Of a DNA stretch of 64,000 bases, positions 18,634 to 28,539 are shown piece after piece. Under the pieces are notes generated by a model. That model saw only the letters and a list, made by a program, of their open reading frames with translations, had not been told where the DNA came from and made no database searches. The number at the start of each line of letters is the position of its first letter. Position 1 is the first letter of the stretch. The translations under genes were made by a program, and so were the position numbers. This DNA comes from Chlamydiales bacterium STE3 (GTDB lineage Bacteria > Chlamydiota > Chlamydiia > Chlamydiales > Parachlamydiaceae): contig VKHO01000056.1 in the NCBI GenBank assembly GCA_011125455.1, positions 1 through 64,000 on the forward strand. Reading direction: 5' to 3'.

Positions 18634-21044
18634 TACGTTTTCCAATCTAAAGTCATTTGTAAGATTCTTTCCCGTATGCTTTCTGAAGAAATTTGCCCTG
18701 ATAGAGCTGAAGCAAAAAGAGGTAGCGCTAGAGGCGATAAGGTTTTCATTTCGCGGATGACAATTTTAGAATGTGCCAGACGCTCAAGCGTTGTTTTTAA
18801 ACTTTCTATTTGAAAGTGTTCTTGCATCACTTCTGCAAAAGCTTGTTTTAATAAGAGGTGGTTAGGTTCATACTTCAGAAAAATATCAAAAAGCAATGAG
18901 CTGCTCATTTGGAGTTGACGGTGTGTCTTTTTTTTAGTGGGATATCCTGGAAAAATGAGTCCTCCAATGCGGGCGATATCCCTGAATTGGGTTTTAGCTA
19001 ATTCATTAATATTCAAAGAATTATCTAAATCTTGCATGAGATTTTCTAGCGAAAACGCTTTTTTGACAATTTCCTCATCAATGGTAAATCGTTTTGAGGA
19101 AATCAACTCAAAGCCGTAGTCAGTCGTTGCAGTGTAGACGGTGGCTCGAAAAGAGGCCGTAAGGCGGTAGGCGACAAGGGTGGCTAATACTTCATGTATT
19201 AAAGAGCCTTCGAAGGGATAAAAGAAATAATGCCATCCTTCCTTTGTGCGGGCCACTTCTATTAAGCATTCGCCTTGCTTAGGTAAGGCGGAAATTTTTT
19301 TCTGCAGTTGGCAGATCTCTTCAAAAAGTTTTTCTTCCTGTTTGTGATGGAGTGGCGTTGCAGAAAAATGCTGAAAGATATCTCGAACGGCGCTTGCAAG
19401 AGAGGGGGAGAAGGGGAGTTTTGATCCTAGCCATATAGGCGCTCTGGCTTCTTTAGATCGAGAACGTCTAATCGTAGCTGAAAGGTTGTTTAACTGCACA
19501 AGTTCGTAGACTTTTCCTCCAAAAGAAAACGATTCCCGCGGTTTCAAAGAGGCTAAAAAGTGCTCTTCGATGCTTCCAACCGATTTGCCACTGAGCAGCT
19601 CAAGATGAACGTGGGTATCTGAACGAATTGTGCCAATATTCATGCGGTGCCTTAGAGCGATCGAACGATCTTTGACGGTGTAAACTCCCTCTTCGATTAC
19701 TAGTTTATGAAAGTCAGGGTAAGCTTCTAAGCTTCCACCGTTGACTAAATGCTCCAGAATATCTTCAAACATAGAAACCGAAAGTGAAGAAAAAGCGTGA
19801 GTCTGCTTGGCTTCTTCAAAAGCGGCTTCTTTTGCAAAGCCTCCTCCAATAGCAAGAGTGACTAAATGTTGAAAAAGGACATCATAGCAGTTTGTTAAGG
19901 GGATTCTTTTTTCAATGGCCTGTGTTTGCAGTAACTCTTGCAGCGCTAAAATTTCAACGATTTCTAACGCATGGGAGGGAACTATTTGAATGTGACAGGG
20001 TTGCATCGGTTGATGTGAAGCGCGTCCAGCGCGTTGAATCAAACGTGCCAAGCTCTTACAGGAGCCAATCTGAATGACTTGATTTACAAGAGGGAAGTCC
20101 ACACCTAAGTCTAGAGACGATGTGCAAACGACAATGTGTAAGGAACCGTCTTTAACGCCTTCTTCAACTTTAATACGCTGTTTTTTGTCGATAGAGCCGT
20201 GATGGATGGCGGTGATGGGCTCCCATTCGGATTTTGCACTCACAACAGCTTGGTACCAGCGTTCAGCTTGAGAGCGTGTATTGGTAAAAATGAGTGTCGT
20301 TTTTTGTGGGTCTAAGTTTACCACAACATTTTTTAGTAATGCTAACCCTGAATAGCCTGACCAAGGCATTTTCATAACAGAAGAAGGGAGGATGCTTTCT
20401 AAAATGACCGGTCTTGTGAGTTTTTCTTCAATGAGTGTCGCTTCATTGCCAATCAAAACCGTTGCAGCCTGTTTTAAGTTGCCGAGCGTGGCAGAAAGGC
20501 CCCATACGGAAAGTTGGGGAAGAAAAGACCGAAGATGAGCTAATCCCAATTCTAATAAAACGCCACGCTTTGTTCCCATTAGCTCATGCCATTCATCGAC
20601 AATGATATATCTCAACTGACTAAAAAAAGTTTTATGTTCAGGATCTGATTGCAGGATAGATAAGCTTTCCGGTGTGGTGAGCATAACTTGAGGGACTTTT
20701 TTCTTTTGCCTGCTTTTTAAGTAAGAGCTTGTATCCCCAGTTCTGCTCTCAACAGTAATAGGAAAACCCATCTCTTCAATGGGCAATTTTAAAGCTTTTT
20801 CAATGTTGCGTGTTAAAGAGCGTAAAGGAGTGATATAAAGTATTTGAAGTCCTTTTTTTTGCTCCTTCTGAATAGCTGCTAAAGGCCCTAAGTAGGCTGC
20901 ATAGGTTTTTCCTGATCCCGTAGGAACACAGATCAATCCACTTTTGCCAGCAAGGCTCTCTTCCCAAGCCTTTTTTTGAAATTCCCAAGGTTGCCATTTC
21001 TTTTGTTTAAACCACTCGTAGATAGGCTTGAGAGAAACATTCAT
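18633..21044 (-). CDS. Ligase-associated Lhr-core type DEXH helicase
   Basis: An 803-residue superfamily 2 helicase. Walker A P-T-G-S-G-K-T at residues 41-47, motif II V-D-E-W-H-E-L, motif III S-A-T-L, then T-N-T-R-S-Q-A and Q-R-A-G-R-A-S-H of the second RecA domain, followed by a long C-terminal region with winged-helix and Lhr-core type domains. The family unwinds 3' tailed nucleic acids in DNA repair. It overlaps the ligase stop by four bases (ATGA) and the phosphoesterase start by one. Length and neighbours fit the ligase-associated subgroup, not the full-length Lhr. Confidence 0.93.
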   Translation of the reverse strand: MNVSLKPIYEWFKQKKWQPWEFQKKAWEESLAGKSGLICVPTGSGKTYAAYLGPLAAIQKEQKKGLQILYITPLRSLTRNIEKALKLPIEEMGFPITVESRTGDTSSYLKSRQKKKVPQVMLTTPESLSILQSDPEHKTFFSQLRYIIVDEWHELMGTKRGVLLELGLAHLRSFLPQLSVWGLSATLGNLKQAATVLIGNEATLIEEKLTRPVILESILPSSVMKMPWSGYSGLALLKNVVVNLDPQKTTLIFTNTRSQAERWYQAVVSAKSEWEPITAIHHGSIDKKQRIKVEEGVKDGSLHIVVCTSSLDLGVDFPLVNQVIQIGSCKSLARLIQRAGRASHQPMQPCHIQIVPSHALEIVEILALQELLQTQAIEKRIPLTNCYDVLFQHLVTLAIGGGFAKEAAFEEAKQTHAFSSLSVSMFEDILEHLVNGGSLEAYPDFHKLVIEEGVYTVKDRSIALRHRMNIGTIRSDTHVHLELLSGKSVGSIEEHFLASLKPRESFSFGGKVYELVQLNNLSATIRRSRSKEARAPIWLGSKLPFSPSLASAVRDIFQHFSATPLHHKQEEKLFEEICQLQKKISALPKQGECLIEVARTKEGWHYFFYPFEGSLIHEVLATLVAYRLTASFRATVYTATTDYGFELISSKRFTIDEEIVKKAFSLENLMQDLDNSLNINELAKTQFRDIARIGGLIFPGYPTKKKTHRQLQMSSSLLFDIFLKYEPNHLLLKQAFAEVMQEHFQIESLKTTLERLAHSKIVIREMKTLSPLALPLFASALSGQISSESIRERILQMTLDWKT

Positions 21045-22648
21045 AAGTATTTAACTTTCAGAAGGTGGTGGAGGGCTTCTAGAGGGTCTGCCATTGTAGG
21101 GGTTTTATCGTGCCTCCAGCGTTTAATCCGCGGAAATCTTAATGCTAATCCTGCCTTATGTCTTTTAGAGAGCTGGATATTTTCAAAGGCGATTTCAAAA
21201 ACGAGTTCAGGTTTTACCTTGCGCACCGGGCCAAATTTTTCGAGAGTATTTGCTCGTATCCATTTGTCGACAGCTAGGATTTCTTCTTGCGTTAATCCAG
21301 AATAGGCCTTAGCAATTGGAACAAGCTCATTTCCTTCATTCCACACCCCGAAAGTGTAGTCCGTGTATAATCCAGATCTATAGCCTGAACCAGGTTGCGC
21401 GTAAATTAAAACGGCATCAATTGTCATACTATCGATTTTAAATTTCCACCAACTGCCTCTTTTGCGGCCGACTCCGTATGGGGAATCTTTCTTCTTCAAA
21501 ATGAGGCCTTCTGTTTTGGTTTCATTCGCTTTTTCCCGCAATGCTTTTACTTCCTCCCACTCTTGAAAGTGGAGCATAGGGGAGATGCGCCAAAAAGGCA
21601 TTCCTAAAAAGAAGGACTCATGTTCTTTAAGTAATAGCCTTCTTTCTAAATAAGGCAGTGATCTCACATCGTTGCCTAGCCATTGCAAAATATCGTAAAT
21701 CATAAAAAAGACGGGATATTGCTCAATTAAAGACGCTGTAATTTTCTTGCGTCCCAATCGTTTTTGAAGATCGGCAAAGGGTCGCGGCCTCTCATTTTCA
21801 AGAACTAAAATTTCCCCATCTAAGATAAAAGAGGCCTTAGCTACTTGTTCATTGAATAATTCAGGAAAGCTATGTGTGATAAGCTCATTGCCCCTAGACC
21901 ATATTGCCGGATGGCCCTCTTGATTTAGCAATTGCGCCCTTATCCCATCCCATTTCCATTCTGCCACCCATTCATCAGGCGAACCTAATTTTTCTAAAGA
22001 CTTATCTAAAGGAGATGCCAAATAAAAGGGATAGGGTCTTAAGTGGAGAGGATCGTCTTTAATTTCATTGGTGGTTAAATTTTGAAAAAAGGTTAAAGAG
22101 GGCTCCCAATTCCCTGTGAGACGGAGATTTAAAAGAGTTTCAGGAAGGTCAAACGCTTTACTCAATCCTTTAATAGTAAGCAAAAAAGAAACCCCGATCC
22201 TAAAGGTTCCAGAAAGAATCTTGTTGGTGACAAATTTTTCAAAACTCGTTTGGGTTCGCCAAGTCTCTAAGATACTTTTTTTTTGCTCTTCTTCTGGTAA
22301 GGCTCTGAGAGGGAGAATATGTTTTTCTAGCCATTCTGCCAATGATTCCTCTCTTCTATTTTTGCTATTCTCCTGAGGAAGTAGCAAAGAAATCGACTCT
22401 GCAGAATCCCCAACGCGGCTTATGCATTCGTTAAATAGCCAACTTGGAATGTTGATTTCTTCTTGGCACCACAGTTTAAGCTTGGATGAGCTGATAAAGC
22501 GTTTAAAACGTTTGCCAGATAAAAAAAATAAGGCCCAAGCGCCATCAGCGGGAGGGCAATTTTTAAAATAGGCAGAGAGCTTATGAATTTTTTCATTGGT
22601 AGAGGTTGTCGCATCCAAATCTTCGATAAGAGTGAAGAGTGAATGCAT
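21041..22648 (-). CDS. ATP-dependent DNA ligase
   Basis: A 535-residue ligase from the ATG at 22648, which follows GGAGG by seven bases; a TTG six bases upstream overlaps the preceding stop but lacks spacing. An N-terminal helical DNA-binding domain is followed by the adenylation motif W-K-W-D-G-I-R with nucleophile Lys232, S-R-G-N-E, L-D-G-E-I-L, E-G-L-I-L-K-K and W-W-K-F-K, then an OB-fold region. It seals nicks using ATP, in contrast to the NAD-dependent LigA that chlamydiae use for replication. Its place between exonuclease and helicase shows it is the repair-cassette ligase. Confidence 0.95.
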   Translation of the reverse strand: MHSLFTLIEDLDATTSTNEKIHKLSAYFKNCPPADGAWALFFLSGKRFKRFISSSKLKLWCQEEINIPSWLFNECISRVGDSAESISLLLPQENSKNRREESLAEWLEKHILPLRALPEEEQKKSILETWRTQTSFEKFVTNKILSGTFRIGVSFLLTIKGLSKAFDLPETLLNLRLTGNWEPSLTFFQNLTTNEIKDDPLHLRPYPFYLASPLDKSLEKLGSPDEWVAEWKWDGIRAQLLNQEGHPAIWSRGNELITHSFPELFNEQVAKASFILDGEILVLENERPRPFADLQKRLGRKKITASLIEQYPVFFMIYDILQWLGNDVRSLPYLERRLLLKEHESFFLGMPFWRISPMLHFQEWEEVKALREKANETKTEGLILKKKDSPYGVGRKRGSWWKFKIDSMTIDAVLIYAQPGSGYRSGLYTDYTFGVWNEGNELVPIAKAYSGLTQEEILAVDKWIRANTLEKFGPVRKVKPELVFEIAFENIQLSKRHKAGLALRFPRIKRWRHDKTPTMADPLEALHHLLKVKYL

Positions 22649-22650
22649 GG

Positions 22651-23688
22651 TCAATCCTCCGTCTCTTCTTGGTGAAAACCGCTTAAGGGTATGGCTTTAA
22701 TGCCTTCATTTTCAACCAGGTATCGACTAAAAACTTCTTTGTCGCCATGTGTCACCCAAACGGTTGTGGCTTTCGTCTCTTTGACGGTTCGAATGAGGCT
22801 TTCCCAATCAGCATGATCAGATAGAGCAAACCCCTTGTCAAATCCTCTTCTTCGCCTCGCACCGCGTACTTTCATCCAACCAGAGGCAAAACCTGTTTTA
22901 GCATTTTTGAATCGACGCATCCAAAGGGAGCGAAACCCAGATAAAGGAGCTAAAATTAAATCTTGAGAGAAATCTTTATCCTTCTCTGCTTGAGTCACAA
23001 CATGGCAATTAGGCAATTTTACACCGCGTTTAGCATAGCATGCATTAATCGGGGCGATCGTTCCATGAATATAGATATCTTGATGAGTTAACTTATGAAG
23101 GAGGGAAAGTAGCCTTTGAGTTTTACCTAACGCATAGCAAAATAGTAAAGAGGGTTGATTTTCCTGGGCATTATTTTGCCACCAGGCATAGATTTCCTGA
23201 GCAATCTCTTCAGAAGATTGCCAATGGTAGATCGGAAGAGCAAACGTTGATTCAGTTACAAATAAATCGCATTCGACGGTTTCAAAAGGAGCGCAAGAGG
23301 GGTCGTAATCTCTTTTATAATCCCCAGAAACTACAGCGACCTTTGAACCTTCTTCAATCCGAATTTGCGAAGAACCTAATATATGTCCTGCGGGATGAAA
23401 AGAGACCCATACATTGCCGACCTTTATTTTTTTTCCATAAGGAATAGGAACAAACTCACCTTGGTTTCTTAAGCGGTATTCCATAATTTCCAAGCCATTC
23501 TCATTAAACCAGTAAGTTTTGCAGCCATAACGAGCATGGTCACCATGCGCATGAGTTACGAGCGCTAAGGGAACCGGTTTCCATGGATCGATATAAAAAT
23601 CCCCTTTAGGACAGTATAACCCTTTTGCTGTCTGCTTTATAATCTCTGTCAATTCCAAATGCTCCAATATTTGGTTTTGATCATACAT
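22651..23688 (-). CDS. Ligase-associated exonuclease, metallo-beta-lactamase/beta-CASP fold
   Basis: A protein of about 345 residues from the ATG at 23688 (a TTG at 23700 is in frame). Metal motifs: T-H-A-H-G-D-H, H-P-A-G-H-I-L-G-S, V-S-G-D-Y-K and a late L-S-D-H-A-D-W. This is the SNM1/CPSF-73-like exonuclease of the ligase-associated set. It opens the four-gene cassette, and the ligase starts two bases after its stop. The promoter of the cassette should lie in the short divergent gap shared with glgX at 23689-23739. Confidence 0.9.
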   Translation of the reverse strand: MYDQNQILEHLELTEIIKQTAKGLYCPKGDFYIDPWKPVPLALVTHAHGDHARYGCKTYWFNENGLEIMEYRLRNQGEFVPIPYGKKIKVGNVWVSFHPAGHILGSSQIRIEEGSKVAVVSGDYKRDYDPSCAPFETVECDLFVTESTFALPIYHWQSSEEIAQEIYAWWQNNAQENQPSLLFCYALGKTQRLLSLLHKLTHQDIYIHGTIAPINACYAKRGVKLPNCHVVTQAEKDKDFSQDLILAPLSGFRSLWMRRFKNAKTGFASGWMKVRGARRRRGFDKGFALSDHADWESLIRTVKETKATTVWVTHGDKEVFSRYLVENEGIKAIPLSGFHQEETED

Positions 23689-23739
23689 AGAAAAGAACAA
23701 AAAAGAGAAGTAAGATAGTCAGCTTTAGGGGATTCATCC

Positions 23740-25818
23740 TTGCAGAAAATAAAACTTTTTGTAGGATATGGATTTAGCAATAAAAACGATATGGAGAACA
23801 TGGAAGTTAGCCGAGGTAGAGCCTTTCCCTATGGGACATTAAAAGAAAATAAAGGAGTCAACTTTGCCATCTATGCTCGAGATCCTCAAAAACTTTCCCT
23901 GTGTATTTTTGATGAACACAACCTCGAACAGCCAATCTTTGAAACGGAGCTAAATCCTGAAGAAAATAAGACGGGATACATTTGGCATGCGCATCTTACG
24001 GGATTGCCTGATGCTTTTGTTTATGCCTACCGTGTCCAACTTAAAGATCAAGAAGAGACACATCTTTTATTAGATCCTTATGCAAAAAATGTGACAAGCG
24101 ATGAAAAGTGGCACGATGTGGTGAATGATACATCTAAGTACCACCCTCTTGCAAAAATTGCCGCGGATGGTTTTGATTGGGAAGGGGATAAGCCCCTTAA
24201 TTTACCCATGCATGATTTAATTATTTATGAGATGCACGTGCGTGGCTATACGCGAGATCCCTCGAGTAGGGTGCAATTTCCAGGAACGTATAAGGGAATG
24301 ATAGAAAAAATCCCTCATCTTCTTGAATTGGGAGTCAACGCTGTTGAATTGATGCCCATTTTTGAATTTAATGAGCGAGAAGCCATCCAAAGTAATCCCG
24401 AAACACAAAAAAGACTGCATAATTTTTTTGGCTATTCTACTGTGAATTTTTTCTCACCGATGAATCGTTATGCTAGCAGCGTGTCGGGCAATTCTGCAGT
24501 CAATGAGTTTAAAGAGCTTGTGAAGGTCCTGCATAAAAATGGCATCGAAGTGATTCTCGATGTGGTCTTCAATCATACCGCTGAAGGTAACGAAAAAGGG
24601 CCCGTTTTGTCATTTAAAGGGCTTGACCCAAAAGCTTATTACATGATGAATAACGAAGGTGCCTTTTTAAACTTTTCGGGCTGCGGGAATACGTTTAACT
24701 GCAACCATCCTGTGACTCGGGAATTCATTGTTGCAGCGTTAAGGTACTGGGTATTAGAGATGCATGTTGATGGTTTTCGTTTTGACCTCGCTTCTATTTT
24801 TAACCGCGCTGAAGATGGGACGCCGCTTGAAAATGCCCCTTTAGTCGAAGCCATTTCAAAAGATCCTATTTTATCAACAAGAAAGTTAATTGCTGAAGCT
24901 TGGGATGCGGGGGGACTTTATCAGGTAGGTCATTTTTATCCAGGAGTGCCTGTTTGGTCAGAATGGAATGGTAAGTATAGGGATACGGTGCGTAATTTTA
25001 TTAAAGGGACGCCAGGACATAAAAATGCCTTTGCAGGTGCCTTGAGTGCTTCTCATGATTTATACGGAAATGGCCGCTCACCGGCTAGCAGTATAAATTT
25101 TGTGACGGCTCATGATGGCTTCAGTTTAGCAGATTTAGTGAGCTACAACGAAAAACACAATTTAGAAAATGGAGAAGATAATAATGACGGGATGAACCAA
25201 AATGATAGCTGGAATTGCGGCGCCGAAGGTGCCACCAATAACCGAAAAGTCAATAACCTACGCAAAAAACAGATTAGAAACTATCATTTGGCTCTAATGG
25301 TTTCTCAAGGTGTTCCTATGATTCTCATGGGAGATGAATATGCGCATTCTCGCAATGGCAATAACAATACTTGGTGCCAAGATAACGAGCTGAATTGGTT
25401 TCTTTGGTCAGATTTGCAAGATCGCCATAACTTATTCCGTTTTTACAAATCCTTAATTCATTTTAGAAGAAATCAACCCTTACTCCGTCGCGCAAATTTC
25501 TTTGGAGCAAACGATGTTAAATGGCATGGTCTGCAACCAGATCAACCTGACTGGGATAATGATAATCACTTTGTCGCCTTTACTTTAAATCAACCTGATG
25601 GCTCACCAGAACTCTACATTGCCTTTAATGCTGCACACACCTACCAAAATCTGACCATCCCATCACTTGAGGAAGGAAAGGCTTGGCGGTGGGTCGTCAA
25701 TACAAATAATCTTTCACCTGAAGATTTTTTTGAGGAAAGTAATGTAAAAAGGGTGGAAGACCTTCACTTCAGAATGTCTCCTTATAGCAGTATTATGCTT
25801 CAGAAGGTAAACGCTTAA
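23740..25818 (+). CDS. glgX: Glycogen debranching enzyme, isoamylase type
   Basis: A GH13 protein of up to 692 residues: an N-terminal carbohydrate-binding module (S-R-G-R-A-F-P-Y-G-T onward), then the catalytic barrel. D-V-V-F-N-H-T is conserved region I, H-V-D-G-F-R-F-D-L-A region II with the nucleophile Asp, L-I-A-E-A-W-D region III with the acid Glu, and F-V-T-A-H-D-G-F region IV. It cleaves alpha-1,6 branches of glycogen. An AGGGGA lies seven bases before the TTG at 23740; ATGs at 23791 and 23800 are alternatives with poorer spacing. It converges with treY, overlapping its 3' end by 26 bases, so this could serve as the TreX debrancher. Confidence 0.95.
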   Translation: MQKIKLFVGYGFSNKNDMENMEVSRGRAFPYGTLKENKGVNFAIYARDPQKLSLCIFDEHNLEQPIFETELNPEENKTGYIWHAHLTGLPDAFVYAYRVQLKDQEETHLLLDPYAKNVTSDEKWHDVVNDTSKYHPLAKIAADGFDWEGDKPLNLPMHDLIIYEMHVRGYTRDPSSRVQFPGTYKGMIEKIPHLLELGVNAVELMPIFEFNEREAIQSNPETQKRLHNFFGYSTVNFFSPMNRYASSVSGNSAVNEFKELVKVLHKNGIEVILDVVFNHTAEGNEKGPVLSFKGLDPKAYYMMNNEGAFLNFSGCGNTFNCNHPVTREFIVAALRYWVLEMHVDGFRFDLASIFNRAEDGTPLENAPLVEAISKDPILSTRKLIAEAWDAGGLYQVGHFYPGVPVWSEWNGKYRDTVRNFIKGTPGHKNAFAGALSASHDLYGNGRSPASSINFVTAHDGFSLADLVSYNEKHNLENGEDNNDGMNQNDSWNCGAEGATNNRKVNNLRKKQIRNYHLALMVSQGVPMILMGDEYAHSRNGNNNTWCQDNELNWFLWSDLQDRHNLFRFYKSLIHFRRNQPLLRRANFFGANDVKWHGLQPDQPDWDNDNHFVAFTLNQPDGSPELYIAFNAAHTYQNLTIPSLEEGKAWRWVVNTNNLSPEDFFEESNVKRVEDLHFRMSPYSSIMLQKVNA

Positions 25819-28531
25819 TTTCTACTAAGGCCAAAGGAAGCTTAGAAAAAAGCTTATGCAATTCTAGAGCAGTGTATGCCTTTTCTGAGAGAACATCCGT
25901 AAAAGAAACGTTAGCAAATTTTTCTGGTAGAACTAAGGTTGTCTTTTCCCAGACGCCCTCTTGGCTCTTTTCATGAAAATGGTTTCTATAAAAAGAAAAA
26001 AAACGTCCTGTAATAACAATAATTGCTTCATCGCCTAATTCACGGATAAATGCCACAAGGTGATTTTTCATTGGACCAATTACTGAAACGGGTTGATAGG
26101 AGCCATCATTAAACAGAGCTTCATGTTTTTTTCTAAATTCTAAGACTTTTTGAATGAGGAAAAGTTTAATCATCCCTGTTTTAGGGTTTTCTAGAACTTT
26201 TTCTATTGTTTGAGCTTCTTCAAGCAATTTTTTTCTTAAAAAGAAGTCAATAGGACGTCGGTTATCAGGGTCGACTAAGCTAAAGTCCCAAACCTCATTT
26301 CCCTGATAAATATCGGGAATGCCAGGAGAGGTGAGTTTGAGGAGAGTTTGGGCAAGAGAATTGAGTAGGCCTAGAGAAATAAGAGGCTTCGTAAAATTAG
26401 CGAAATCTTCTAAAAAGCCATGGTGAGGATTCAAGATCTCGTCGATGAAGGAAGCCACACTCTCCTCATAATCCAAGCAGGGAGCCAGCCAGCTGGTGTG
26501 AATTTTGGCTTCTCTAAGGGCTTTTGTCATGTAGTCTTTAATTCTCTTCTTGTAATGCTCAAAAGCTTCACCATCCATTTCATCGATAGGCCAGCTACCA
26601 ATGAGCGTTTGGTAAAGAAGATATTCCTCATTGTTATCTGGAGCCAAGGCTCCGTGGCTCTGTTTTTTGAGACCAATGTTCATCCCATGCCATTTTGCAA
26701 GTTTTTCTCCCCATTCGTCAGCCATTTCGGACAAAAAGTTTATCCTGGCACGCACATCCTCGCCTCTTTTTGTGTCGTGAGTCGTAGAAGCTGACATGGC
26801 ATGCGGCCAAAGTTGGCTCTTTCTTTGGTTAATTTGATGAAACTCTGCAGTACTGATTCCAAATTGATGAAGTTCATTGCCGACTTCATTCAGAGAGGCC
26901 AAAGGGTAAAAGCGATAAAATGCTGTATCCTCAACCCCTTTTGCCATGACGGGCCCTGTGATTTGCTGAAAGCGCATCACAAAGTCTGCTCTTTCTTGAA
27001 ACCCCTCTTCTGGTAAATCTTCATTAGGTGATAATAAAAGGAGGTTTTCGATAAAATGGTAGACGCCTTGATTGCCTGTTTGCCGTTTTACGGCTTCTTG
27101 AACAGCAGTTTTCACACCAAGACGGTCTTCTTCATCAATTTCATTGGCAGTCGCCCGTATATAGCTGCGGTAAACAGGGAAGCAGGCAATGATATCGCCC
27201 AGTGCTTGCTTAAGTATTTTAAAAGTATAGTCTTGAGAAGAGCGTTGGCTTGAAGCAATTTTCTCAAGATGGCAGGCTAAACGATGGAGTTCACTTGCCA
27301 ACGAAGTTTCCAAAATATGCTTTTTACAGGTGTAGTAAAGATCTGAAACATTTGTAGAGGTCCCCGTAAATTGATGATAGATCGACCATATCTGTTCCTT
27401 GTTAGGTTGATACACAAATACCCCATTGATAAAATTTAGGGTATCGTAGCCAACAGTTCCATCTATGGTCCAATCTGAGCGGATTGATTCTTTCCCTGTG
27501 AGGATTTTCTCAGTGATTAGATAAGTAGAGTATTTTAATGAAGCGTCAAGCTGCGAAAGATACTTTTTAGGATCCCTCAGGCCATCAATATGATCAATGC
27601 GCAAACCTGTGATCCAGCCTTTTTCAACGCATTCAAAAATTAATTGATGGATGTCCTTGTAAACTTCCATTTTTTCTGGGCGAATGCCTGCGTATTCCAC
27701 GATATCGAAAAACCGTCTAAAATTAAGCTCCTCATTAGCCACCTGCCAAAAAGCAAGACGATAGAATTGCGCTTTAAGAAATGCGTCTAAAGCATCAAAG
27801 CTTTGTGTATCCCCCTTTGTACCATTTAAAATTTTAAGCTGTTGCTCAAGGGCAGCATTTAAACTTGGGTTGGTTAATAAAAGGTGGGTGAGCTTTTTTT
27901 TAAAAACAGCAACTTCGAGTGATTCTAGATCATGGAGTAGATGACGCAATTCATGAGAAGGTTGTTGTTCCAATAGAGGAGAGAGGATCTGTTTCCAGCT
28001 TTTGGAGTTGGTAGGCAGTGTGTAGCCATAAAGAGAAATTACAAAACTGCCATCTTGAAAGAGAATCTGGATGATTTGGTTTTCTAGCGCTTGTCCATAA
28101 GGTCGGTCTAAAGCAGGAATCAAGACTTTATGATGATTAGATGGTTTGGCAGAATCCCATGTAATATCGAAATAATCGGCAAAAGGGGAGTCTCGTCCTT
28201 TTTCTAAGACGTCTAGCCACCATTTATTTGATGATTGCCCAATGTACATATGGTTGGGCACAATATCCGCTATCAAACTCATTCCATGTGCCTGTAATTT
28301 TTCAGCAAGAAGTCTGAGCTCTTCTTTTGTGCCGATGTCGGGATTGATTTGGCTAGGATCGACAAAATCGTAACCATGCATGCTTCCCTCTTTTGCTCTT
28401 AAAAGAGGGGAGGCATAGAGATGGCTAATACCCAGCTTTTGAAAATAATCAAGAAGGGTGAGAGCATGTTTGAAAGTAAAGTTTTTATTAAATTGCAGTC
28501 GATAAGTGGCTCGTGGCCATTTTTTTTTCAT
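25793..28531 (-). CDS. treY: Malto-oligosyltrehalose synthase TreY
   Basis: A protein of about 912 residues from the ATG at 28531, eight bases after the methyltransferase stop. Signature segments: A-T-Y-R-L-Q-F-N near the start, Y-A-S-P-L-L-R-A, S-M-H-G-Y-D-F-V-D, D-I-V-P-N-H-M, W-D-V-L-type segment W-L-D-V-L, G-L-R-I-D-H-I-D-G-L, T-H-D-T-K-R-G-E-D-V-R and P-D-I-Y-Q-G-N-E. It converts the reducing end of a maltodextrin into a trehalose unit. TreZ, which releases the trehalose, is not in the window. The 3' end overlaps that of glgX by 26 bases in antisense. Confidence 0.96.
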   Translation of the reverse strand: MKKKWPRATYRLQFNKNFTFKHALTLLDYFQKLGISHLYASPLLRAKEGSMHGYDFVDPSQINPDIGTKEELRLLAEKLQAHGMSLIADIVPNHMYIGQSSNKWWLDVLEKGRDSPFADYFDITWDSAKPSNHHKVLIPALDRPYGQALENQIIQILFQDGSFVISLYGYTLPTNSKSWKQILSPLLEQQPSHELRHLLHDLESLEVAVFKKKLTHLLLTNPSLNAALEQQLKILNGTKGDTQSFDALDAFLKAQFYRLAFWQVANEELNFRRFFDIVEYAGIRPEKMEVYKDIHQLIFECVEKGWITGLRIDHIDGLRDPKKYLSQLDASLKYSTYLITEKILTGKESIRSDWTIDGTVGYDTLNFINGVFVYQPNKEQIWSIYHQFTGTSTNVSDLYYTCKKHILETSLASELHRLACHLEKIASSQRSSQDYTFKILKQALGDIIACFPVYRSYIRATANEIDEEDRLGVKTAVQEAVKRQTGNQGVYHFIENLLLLSPNEDLPEEGFQERADFVMRFQQITGPVMAKGVEDTAFYRFYPLASLNEVGNELHQFGISTAEFHQINQRKSQLWPHAMSASTTHDTKRGEDVRARINFLSEMADEWGEKLAKWHGMNIGLKKQSHGALAPDNNEEYLLYQTLIGSWPIDEMDGEAFEHYKKRIKDYMTKALREAKIHTSWLAPCLDYEESVASFIDEILNPHHGFLEDFANFTKPLISLGLLNSLAQTLLKLTSPGIPDIYQGNEVWDFSLVDPDNRRPIDFFLRKKLLEEAQTIEKVLENPKTGMIKLFLIQKVLEFRKKHEALFNDGSYQPVSVIGPMKNHLVAFIRELGDEAIIVITGRFFSFYRNHFHEKSQEGVWEKTTLVLPEKFANVSFTDVLSEKAYTALELHKLFSKLPLALVEIKRLPSEA

Positions 28532-28539
28532 GTTCTTGA

